In this document: positions 34,727 through 40,426 of the stretch, piece by piece
Layout: every line of letters starts with the position of its first letter
How positions within the stretch are numbered: the stretch's first letter is position 1
Assembly (NCBI GenBank): GCA_015272395.1
Contig: JACYLQ010000004.1
Span: 1-40,426 of the forward strand
Direction of reading: 5' to 3'
DNA length: 40,426 nt
Source of the DNA: Calothrix sp. C42_A2020_038
Lineage (GTDB): Bacteria; Cyanobacteriota; Cyanobacteriia; Cyanobacteriales; Nostocaceae
The notes under the pieces: model-generated
The model's input: the letters and a program-made list of their open reading frames with translations, nothing else
Database searches by the model: none
What the model was told of the DNA's origin: nothing
Made by a program: the position numbers and the translations under genes

Positions 34727-35959
34727 TTATCTTGCTTTTCTTGCTGTCCTCAATTGTTGCACCAGTTCGCGCAAGTTCCAGATAGCTTCTTCAATCTCTA
34801 CGTATCCAAACCGTGCATTCCAGATACCTTGATGAGACATGCGCTGTTCTACTTGCTCAAAAAGTTGTCCAAATGTATAAGCTTGCATCAACTCTTGTAA
34901 TAACCATTCAGTATCAACTCCCAAGGTATCTGAAATAAATGCGACTTGATTTGGGCATAGCAGAGAACCATTCAAAACGCAAGACCATATTTTTCGGAGT
35001 TGTTGACGCGCGCGTAAGCGTGTCTCAATAGCTTGTGCAGACTCAACCAGAAACGCTTGGTTTTGTCGTCCCATCTTTGTCCATTGATTAAGTTGTGATG
35101 CTAAACCGTTATTAGTACGTCCGGTTTGTCTTGCTGAAGTTGTCACTCTTACCAATGGACTATGACGAAACCGGGCGTTTGCTCGCACCAAAGCATTATA
35201 AAAAGCGACATCTTCAGGAGTTGGCACAGCGGGTAAACCACCTGCGAGTGCGTACATTTCGACAGTAACAGCTAATGAAGCACCGTAATGTTGATAATGT
35301 CTGGGGAAAGGGTCAACAGGGTCAGGGTCAAGATAACTTTCCAATTCTGCAATCAAATATCTATAACCGACCTCGCGTAAAAAACAAGCTCTTGCATAAG
35401 GGTCTAACTCCGCACGACCAGCAGAACTGGTAATGATTCTTCCTCCAACTGCATCGGCGCCATGAGTTATTTCATAAAGATTAGCAGCAATCCAAGTGGG
35501 ACTGACCTGAGAGTCACCATCAGTTGAAGCTATTATCCCTCGCTTACGTCCGATACTACTTAGACGAAAATAAGCTTCGTCCATCAATAACTGACGTACT
35601 CGACCGATATAAGCTTCTTGAGGAGGGAGAGTAATTTCAACTAGATGTAGTTCTAGGTCTTGATGATTTTGGGCAAAATTTCGAGCAATATCTACCGAGT
35701 TATCAGTGCAATTGTTCAAAAGAACTACTATTTCATAACGTTGAGGATTTAAACGCTGTCCTTGCAAGTCAAATTGATGCGCTAAAGCTGACAGTGTATG
35801 CACCAATGTTTGAGCTTCATTGCGAACCGGAACTATTACGCAAACCTCGCAACTCCGCAATGGTGCCTTGTGAACTAATACAGTCGAAATCTCTTCGTTA
35901 AGTTTTGCCGCTGAAAAGTCAGCAACTACTTGTAGATGCTTACTTTCCATGAAAACCAT
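34727..35959 (-). CDS. family 2 glycosyltransferase
   Basis: The 410-residue protein has a GT-A fold N-terminal domain. CEVCVIVPVRNEAQTLVHTL opens the nucleotide-binding half, YEIVVLLNNCTDNSVDIARN follows, and the metal-binding DxD is in ASTDGDSQVSP (TDGDS). An EDVAFYNAL motif in the second half corresponds to the catalytic ED of GT2 enzymes. The C-terminal 130 residues are helical and basic and are not a known domain to me. No membrane segments. Product is unknown, but the type usually transfers sugars to lipids, polysaccharides or small molecules. It is followed by the exporter operon after 287 bases without an obvious feature. A second ATG lies three codons in. Confidence 0.9.
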   Translation of the reverse strand: MVFMESKHLQVVADFSAAKLNEEISTVLVHKAPLRSCEVCVIVPVRNEAQTLVHTLSALAHQFDLQGQRLNPQRYEIVVLLNNCTDNSVDIARNFAQNHQDLELHLVEITLPPQEAYIGRVRQLLMDEAYFRLSSIGRKRGIIASTDGDSQVSPTWIAANLYEITHGADAVGGRIITSSAGRAELDPYARACFLREVGYRYLIAELESYLDPDPVDPFPRHYQHYGASLAVTVEMYALAGGLPAVPTPEDVAFYNALVRANARFRHSPLVRVTTSARQTGRTNNGLASQLNQWTKMGRQNQAFLVESAQAIETRLRARQQLRKIWSCVLNGSLLCPNQVAFISDTLGVDTEWLLQELMQAYTFGQLFEQVEQRMSHQGIWNARFGYVEIEEAIWNLRELVQQLRTARKAR

Positions 35960-36114
35960 CGCTTTGTCCCCAGAAAAATAAACTTATGGCGTTCATCTAA
36001 AATTGAAATTATTTTGAGTTTTGTAAATATATTTTGTAGTTATTATTACTTTTATTCAATCCATCTACAGGATTATTAGTCATGTTTAATTTTCTACCAA
36101 CGGATATAGCAATT

Positions 36115-37320
36115 TTAACAGTACTCGGCCTTCTTAATTATTTCTTGTATAGCTTTAGCTAAACGGTAATATTGGTCTAATGTATTGTAAATCTGTGCTG
36201 AAATCCGTATTAGCAACTTAGGTTGCTGATGCCACGGAACTACTTGGACTTCTATTCCATATTTATCGAATAATTCATCATGAAGCGATATATAAGTATA
36301 ATTTGCTGATAAAGATGCAGGCGCTAGTAAAGTAGCCATTGAGCCAATCATATTTTCTGGACATGGTGGCATCATATCCAATGTTTCACAAACTATCTGT
36401 CTTGCCTGCAAAACTAAGTCATGGTTGCGCTGCATTAATTCGTTCCACCCACCAGGCAAAAGTGAATCCATAAATTGTATAGCTTCACCAACACATATAT
36501 ATGCCGTTGGGTCATCAGTACCCATCCAGTCGAATTCTAATTGAAAACGACTTTTATGTGTGAACGTAGAATTAGCGCCATGACTAATAGTTAAAGGACG
36601 TATTCGTGACTGTTTGTCTCGTTTGACAAATAGAAACGCTGCTCCTTTAGGTGCACATAACCATTTATGACAATTTCCTGTGTAATAGTCCGCACCAATT
36701 ACCTGTAAATTTAAAGGCAACATTCCTGGTGCATGGGCGCCATCTACTAATACATCAATATTCAGCGATTGTAATTTTTTTACTAGCTGCTGAATTGGAA
36801 ATATTAACCCAGTTTGACTTGTTACGTGGTCTAAAAGCACTAAACGGGTTCTAGATGACACTTTTGCTAAAACAGCTTGAATCACTTGCTCTGGAGACTC
36901 AATCGGAAAAGGTACATCCGCAACTACTACCCGCGCGTTGACACGACTTGCAACAAACATCAGTGCATTACAACAAGCATTATACTCATGATTGGTTGTC
37001 AATAATTCATCATCGGGTGAAAATTTTAGTGAACGAAGTACAGCATTGACTCCTGTTGTTGCATTAGGTAAAAATACCAAATCTTCTGCATCTGCACCCA
37101 CAAATTCAGCAAGCTTCTTCCTTGAATTATCCAACAACGGTTCCCATTCTCTACCAAAAAATCTTAATGGCTCATTCTCCAATTGCGAGCGTAACCTTGT
37201 CTGTACTTCTAAAACAGGTCGTGGACAAGCACCAAACGAAGCATGATTCAGAAACGTAACATTTCGATCCAACAACCAATGCCTTTTAATATAAGAGGAA
37301 TGAAGCTTAAAATTTTGCAT
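36115..37320 (-). CDS. class V aminotransferase, isopenicillin-N-epimerase-like
   Basis: A PLP enzyme of about 401 residues. TFLNHASFGACPRPVLEVQT is the typical N-terminus of CefD/CsdA-type proteins; PNATTGVNAVLRS binds the phosphate; HEYNACCNAL, LLDHVTSQTGLIFPI and VDGAHAPGMLPLNL follow; and the PLP lysine is in GNCHKWLCAPKG. I start at the ATG at 37320, because an AGGGTGAGG ribosome binding site lies about 10 bases upstream; an in-frame GTG four codons earlier is less likely. The substrate is unknown; family members act as epimerases, lyases or desulfurases. It is upstream of the GT2 gene by 155 bases. No thiol-relay or sulphur genes are near. Confidence 0.9.
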   Translation of the reverse strand: MQNFKLHSSYIKRHWLLDRNVTFLNHASFGACPRPVLEVQTRLRSQLENEPLRFFGREWEPLLDNSRKKLAEFVGADAEDLVFLPNATTGVNAVLRSLKFSPDDELLTTNHEYNACCNALMFVASRVNARVVVADVPFPIESPEQVIQAVLAKVSSRTRLVLLDHVTSQTGLIFPIQQLVKKLQSLNIDVLVDGAHAPGMLPLNLQVIGADYYTGNCHKWLCAPKGAAFLFVKRDKQSRIRPLTISHGANSTFTHKSRFQLEFDWMGTDDPTAYICVGEAIQFMDSLLPGGWNELMQRNHDLVLQARQIVCETLDMMPPCPENMIGSMATLLAPASLSANYTYISLHDELFDKYGIEVQVVPWHQQPKLLIRISAQIYNTLDQYYRLAKAIQEIIKKAEYC

Positions 37321-37370
37321 CTCAAACCTCACCCTCTAGTTAAAAACACTTTTGACTCTAATTGCTTGAA

Positions 37371-37442
37371 CTCCCCAGGCAGGATTCGAACCTGCGACCA
37401 ATCGGTTAACAGCCGACCGCTCTACCACTGAGCTACTGAGGA
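37371..37442 (-). tRNA. trnN-GUU: tRNA-Asn (anticodon GTT)
   Basis: The minus strand folds into a 72-nt cloverleaf. The acceptor is TCCTCAG/CTGGGGA with one G-T pair, the D arm is TAGCTCAGTGGTAGAGC, the anticodon stem is GTCGG/CCGAT around CTGTTAA, and the T arm is GCAGGTTCGAATCCTGC. The anticodon GTT reads asparagine codons. CCA is not encoded. Confidence 0.96.
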
Positions 37443-37827
37443 ATGTGGCGCACGATTAATAATATTAGAGGTAAAATTAAAAAATGGCAAGTGGTAAACG
37501 AATTTTTTTTTGTTTTTCTGTGTAAGCTTACAGCCAAACGCTTTTATCACCCGAATTCCATACGACAGGAGGCAGCAATGCTTACGGGCAGAAGGAATAA
37601 TAATTTTATACAAAGCCTAAGAACACCGTTGACCAACTAGTGGTTCATATCATAATTTTTTTTGGGTCAGCCATCCTGCCTGTTCCACAACACTACTAAT
37701 TAACGATATAGTCAACAATAACTAGTAACTCCTTAATGATTTCATTAAGGAGTTACAGAACAGTAGTCATCAGTCCACATACTGTATAAATATATTTGTA
37801 TAAATTACAAGCATTGAGTCGAAGGAC
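37443..37827. other. intergenic region with one strong hairpin
   Basis: These 385 bases between tRNA-Asn and the NYN nuclease gene hold a perfect 14-bp inverted repeat (GTAACTCCTTAATG/CATTAAGGAGTTAC, 37725-37756, 4-base loop) downstream of the nuclease gene. A partial copy of the GGCA/TGCC hairpin family lies near 37665-37686. No convincing gene. Confidence 0.6.
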
Positions 37828-38376
37828 TCAAAGTAACATTCGCAACTCAGCTAAACGCTGGCGCGCCTTGTCATCTATTGAATTGGCTAAAAATCTACCG
37901 TTGGATTGTTTGCGTGGATTATACTTCTGACGCGCACGACAAACAGTAGCTTCTACTTCGTGGCAAAGCTGTAGCGCCGACATCCATTCGGCGCCGTAAC
38001 CTTGTATCATCAACTGCTGGGCACGGTCAGATGTAGCGACTATGACACGCGCTATAAGCGACTGAGCAACTTGATGACGGTAAGATGCACAAGATTTTTC
38101 TATATATGTATCTGCAGTTTGCCCAAACTCTGTATAATATACAGATACAAGTTCAGTTATAATTTCTCGATTACTGCAAGTATTTTGGTACTGAGCATCA
38201 AAAATAATTTGAGTTTGATAGCCTTGAAAAGCACTGTAACTAGTCATTGATTCAACTAGCTCACCACGTGCCGCTTCAAGCCCAACAGTATCACGAGTCT
38301 TTTTCAAGCAAGACCAAGCACCTATAATATTGTAGCCGTCCACTAGTAGAACGGCTGGTGGAAGAGAACGGGACAT
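37828..38376 (-). CDS. NYN-domain (YacP-like) RNA-processing nuclease
   Basis: A 182-residue protein of the YacP/NYN branch of PIN-like nucleases. The N-terminus AVLLVDGYNIIGAWSCLKKT carries the first metal-binding Asp, followed by IIFDAQYQNT, TADTYIEKS and RVIVATSDRAQQLMIQGYGA with the later acidic residues. The basic C-terminus (RARQKYNPRKQSNGRFL) may bind RNA. In B. subtilis the YacP-like protein Rae1 cleaves mRNA at the ribosome, but a similar role here is only inferred from the family. It runs as a single gene with a downstream hairpin at 37725-37756. Confidence 0.9.
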   Translation of the reverse strand: MSRSLPPAVLLVDGYNIIGAWSCLKKTRDTVGLEAARGELVESMTSYSAFQGYQTQIIFDAQYQNTCSNREIITELVSVYYTEFGQTADTYIEKSCASYRHQVAQSLIARVIVATSDRAQQLMIQGYGAEWMSALQLCHEVEATVCRARQKYNPRKQSNGRFLANSIDDKARQRLAELRMLL

Positions 38377-38525
38377 GGTTTATAATCACGTATTTTCTAG
38401 AGTTAACAAAATCGTTCATAACTCTTATAGTAATCTAAGTCCCTCTTGTAACATTGTGTTACATAAAAACAAAAAATTAAGTTATGACTTAAGAGTTCTT
38501 ACTCCTAACTCCTAACTCAGAATTT

Positions 38526-39200
38526 TCAACTTTCCAAATGCGTTTCCATTAATCGGTCTTTAAGCCTATCTGCTTCACCTTTATCAATGAGAACGCCTTT
38601 TTCGAGTAGAAAAGCTCCATCACAGTAGTTTAGTTCATCTAAACGGTGTGTTACCCATAGGGCAGTAATGCCACGGTTTTTAACCAAGCGACGAACACTA
38701 TCGACTAATTCCAGTTGGCTATCGGGGTCGAGTAATGCGGTTGGTTCATCCAACAATAAAACCTCACAATTACGTGCCAAGGCGCCTGCAATAGCGACAC
38801 GCTGTTTTTGCCCACCGCTCAAAGCATAAATTGGGCGCCGTTGCAAGTAAAGCAAATTCACTGCGCTTAATGCTTCTTCAACTCTGGCTCGAATAGTTTT
38901 TGGAGGTAATTTCTCTTCAACTAATCCGAATGCGATGTCAGCACCAACTGTAGGCATCACAAGTTGATGATCGGGGTTTTGAAACACAAAACCGACAGGT
39001 TGTAAAGTTCGGATTTCACCAGAAGTAGGAACCAATAGCCCAGCTAGTAGTCTTAATATAGTTGACTTACCACTGCCGTTAGTACCCAAAAGCATCCAAA
39101 ACTCACCCTTGGGCACGTGCAACGAGCAAGATTTAATCACAGATTGTCCAGAAGGCCAATTAAAGTTTAAATCTTTGACTTCGATACCTAGTTTTTCCAT
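38526..39200 (-). CDS. ABC transporter ATPase, ECF/CbiO-like
   Basis: I start at the ATG at 39200 (224 residues: MEKLGIEVKDLNFNWPSGQS). An open frame 12 codons further up is only the TTTGGAT repeat. Walker A is GTNGSGKST, the Q-loop is GFVFQNPDHQLVMPTVG, the signature is ALSGGQKQRVAIAGALA and Walker B is VLLLDEPTALLDPDS. The FQNPDHQLV phrase is typical of energy-coupling-factor or cobalt/nickel (CbiO, BioM) ATPases. No permease or S-component is adjacent, so its partners lie elsewhere and the substrate is unknown. Heptamer repeats (38482-38520) follow the stop. Confidence 0.92.
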   Translation of the reverse strand: MEKLGIEVKDLNFNWPSGQSVIKSCSLHVPKGEFWMLLGTNGSGKSTILRLLAGLLVPTSGEIRTLQPVGFVFQNPDHQLVMPTVGADIAFGLVEEKLPPKTIRARVEEALSAVNLLYLQRRPIYALSGGQKQRVAIAGALARNCEVLLLDEPTALLDPDSQLELVDSVRRLVKNRGITALWVTHRLDELNYCDGAFLLEKGVLIDKGEADRLKDRLMETHLES

Positions 39201-39246
39201 ACCGTAAAAATTCAAAATCCAAAATTTCAAATCCAAAATTCATAAT

Positions 39247-39440
39247 CAGGACTCACGCAAGTGGCGTGTAAAAATCGTAAGATATGTGACGCAACAACAA
39301 AAACTATTAGGAGCTACAAGCCTATCTGACACTTTAAAGAAATTGTCTAGAATGGGACGGGCAGGATAAATCCTGCAACAGCGGCTTTCATCCCCTGGCT
39401 AAAGCCGAGGGGCTTTCAGCCTACTTTTTTGTAAGTCCTG
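39247..39440. mobile_element. 194-bp MITE with 5-bp target duplication
   Basis: The ends are CAGGACTCAC (39247-39256) and the inverse GTAAGTCCTG (39431-39440). The pentamer ATAAT flanks both ends directly (39242-39246 and 39441-39445), as expected from a target-site duplication. CAGGACTTAC-like termini resemble transposon ends that I remember from Nostoc-type genomes. Inside are two hairpins: GCAGGAT/ATCCTGC (39362-39377) and a 9-bp stem with one bulge around CCCCTGGCTAAAGCCGAGGGG. It encodes no transposase, so movement would need one from elsewhere. It lies between the ABC ATPase gene and the UPF0367 gene. Confidence 0.8.
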
Positions 39441-39530
39441 ATAATTTTGAATTTTGAATTAATACAGGACTAGAGCTGTATCAGGTTACTAGCAACTCAC
39501 AGCGTAAGTCTTGTAAGTATTGTGTATTGC

Positions 39531-39803
39531 TTATTCAGCAGTAACAGCGAAGAAACCAGGTGGTCTACCAGTACCCACAGCCGAACCTTCTTTCTGAGTT
39601 ACTTGCACTCCAGAAATTTCACTTGCTCGAACAGCAATCTTTTTCTCTGTTTTACCTTCACACTTTAGCTCTATAATATCTGGATTTCCAGAACGCATAC
39701 CTGTAATGATCAGTTGGTAAACCGCTTCAGCATCTTCAGCAGACTTACGCTGTATCGAAACAGGGAAAGCAGTATTTCTTACGGTTAAATCGATTGTGAA
39801 CAT
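39531..39803 (-). CDS. UPF0367 family protein
   Basis: A 90-residue protein with the features of UPF0367 as I remember it: MFTIDLTVRNTAFPVSIQRK at the start, EAVYQLIITGMRSGNPDIIE in the middle and GTGRPPGFFAVTAE at the end. The family occurs in cyanobacteria and in some algal plastids; function unknown. It lies between the MITE and a divergent small frame, about 550 bases from psbD. Confidence 0.88.
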   Translation of the reverse strand: MFTIDLTVRNTAFPVSIQRKSAEDAEAVYQLIITGMRSGNPDIIELKCEGKTEKKIAVRASEISGVQVTQKEGSAVGTGRPPGFFAVTAE

Positions 39804-39857
39804 TTAGTCTTCATACAATTTAAATCTCAGCAATCATTCTAGCGCGCTCAATCAATT

Positions 39858-40040
39858 ATGAGCGATCAGAAACCATCACAGTGGCTTCAAGACATATCTA
39901 AAGCTTGGAACTTATGGCAAACTTCAAGTTGGCTAAATACAGCCAAGCGAGCAAGGATACCCACTCCACAACAGTTTAATTTTAATCTATGTACAAGAGC
40001 GCAACTTAAAAACTGCTGTAACATATTAAATCTTATTTAG
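39858..40040 (+). CDS. possible small protein, unknown function
   Basis: A 60-codon frame starting MSDQKPSQWLQDISKAWNLW. It has amphipathic character and a Trp-rich N-terminal half, then a less protein-like end. No ribosome binding site is obvious and no family is recognised. It is divergent from the UPF0367 gene by 54 bases. It could be a real small gene, a truncated remnant or chance. Confidence 0.3.
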   Translation: MSDQKPSQWLQDISKAWNLWQTSSWLNTAKRARIPTPQQFNFNLCTRAQLKNCCNILNLI

Positions 40041-40353
40041 TTCTAATGTTCTACATTAATCACGGCACTCTGCACTTGTTGCTTAACCTTTGATAAATTT
40101 TACTCATTCTTAATATTTATAGATAAACGCTGTAATCTTTGCTCTGTAAGCTTTTTTGCACTGAGGTGTGTAAAGTTAGATTAAAAACCCACTGGAAAAA
40201 ATACTAATTTGCTTCTAATATAATTAGAGAAAGGTAAAAAATTGTAAACTGGATTTGACAGCCAGTTAACTATCTGCCTGTAGCCAATACTTTTATTTTG
40301 GTACACAGGTAGGTAAAATTCCTGTAATTATAAAATTCTGGAGATTCGCTCAA
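40041..40353. promoter_or_regulatory. psbD upstream region with an inverted repeat
   Basis: These 313 bases precede psbD and should hold its promoter and long leader. AACTGG/CCAGTT (40247-40267) is an inverted repeat that encloses a TTGACA (40255-40260), a candidate -35 box or operator. No good -10 hexamer was found at the standard spacing, so the assignment is weak. Confidence 0.35.
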
Positions 40354-40426
40354 ATGACCATTGCAGTAGGACGCGCCCCCAAAACCCGTGGGTGGTTTGA
40401 CGTACTCGATGACTGGTTGAAACGAG
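40354..40426 (+). CDS. psbD: photosystem II D2 protein PsbD, N-terminal part
   Basis: The last 73 bases encode [20 protein letters not shown] followed by WLKR, the conserved N-terminus of D2, which pairs with D1 in the photosystem II reaction centre in the thylakoid membrane. The gene runs off the window after 24 codons, so pigment-binding residues are not visible. A TGGAG ribosome binding site lies about 11 bases before the ATG. psbC usually overlaps the 3' end of psbD in cyanobacteria and probably follows. Confidence 0.95.
   Translation, partial: MTIAVGRAPKTRGWFDVLDDWLKR

Noticed and set aside
37443-37640. Plus-strand frame of 65 codons next to tRNA-Asn
   Set aside because: Low-complexity reading through a T-run and no family resemblance.

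Overview
This window is a piece of a cyanobacterial chromosome. The clearest sign is the first 24 codons of psbD (photosystem II D2) at the right edge, supported by genes typical of cyanobacteria: a UPF0367 protein, a DUF3288 protein, a YlqD-family protein, a CrtISO-like oxidoreductase, an MCE protein with its ATPase, a plastid-like pyruvate dehydrogenase E2 and a HetC-like peptidase-domain ABC exporter. Short heptameric tandem repeats and many hairpin repeats between genes suggest a filamentous Nostocales-type genome, but I cannot name the genus. The usual HIP1 palindrome GCGATCGC was not seen by eye. Instead the 6-mer GGCGCC occurs about 45 times, nearly always inside genes.

Layout. 1-540: decayed repeat-protein fragment and tRNA-Ala(GGC). 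0.7-4.9 kb: small membrane protein, hisF, ruvB, a secreted TPR protein and an FkbM methyltransferase. 5-9.2 kb: CHAD protein, DUF3616 protein and murF. 9.3-12.3 kb: clpC and a DUF3288 gene, with a strong terminator between the convergent murF and clpC. 12.3-19.8 kb: CadD-like transporter, MCE/ABC lipid-transport pair, CrtISO-like enzyme, recQ and a GNAT acetyltransferase. 19.9-22.9 kb is accessory-looking: two paralogous small membrane proteins, about 1.2 kb without an intact gene (repeats, hairpins, a possible acyl-CoA synthetase relic), a YlqD gene and a secreted unknown. 23.1-28.2 kb: pyruvate dehydrogenase E2, then a four-gene leftward operon containing a membrane-anchored spermidine-synthase-like protein and a DUF4178 protein. 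28.3-29.0 kb: the C-terminal end of a Ro60/Rsr (TROVE-vWA) gene joined directly to a tRNA-like RNA whose anticodon loop is expanded to 59 nt. 29.1-37.3 kb: DUF2141 protein, a type I secretion pair (HlyD adaptor and 1002-aa exporter), a GT2 glycosyltransferase and a class V aminotransferase. 37.4-40.4 kb: tRNA-Asn(GTT), NYN/YacP nuclease, an ABC ATPase, a 194-bp MITE with a 5-bp target duplication, the UPF0367 gene and psbD.

Most genes are housekeeping or ordinary cyanobacterial accessory genes, in short transcription units on both strands. The most interesting spots are the tRNA-like/Y-RNA-like gene with the truncated rsr, the GGCGCC excess, the paired small membrane proteins with matching starts, and several families of covarying hairpins and MITEs. 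All counts and alignments were done by eye without database searches.
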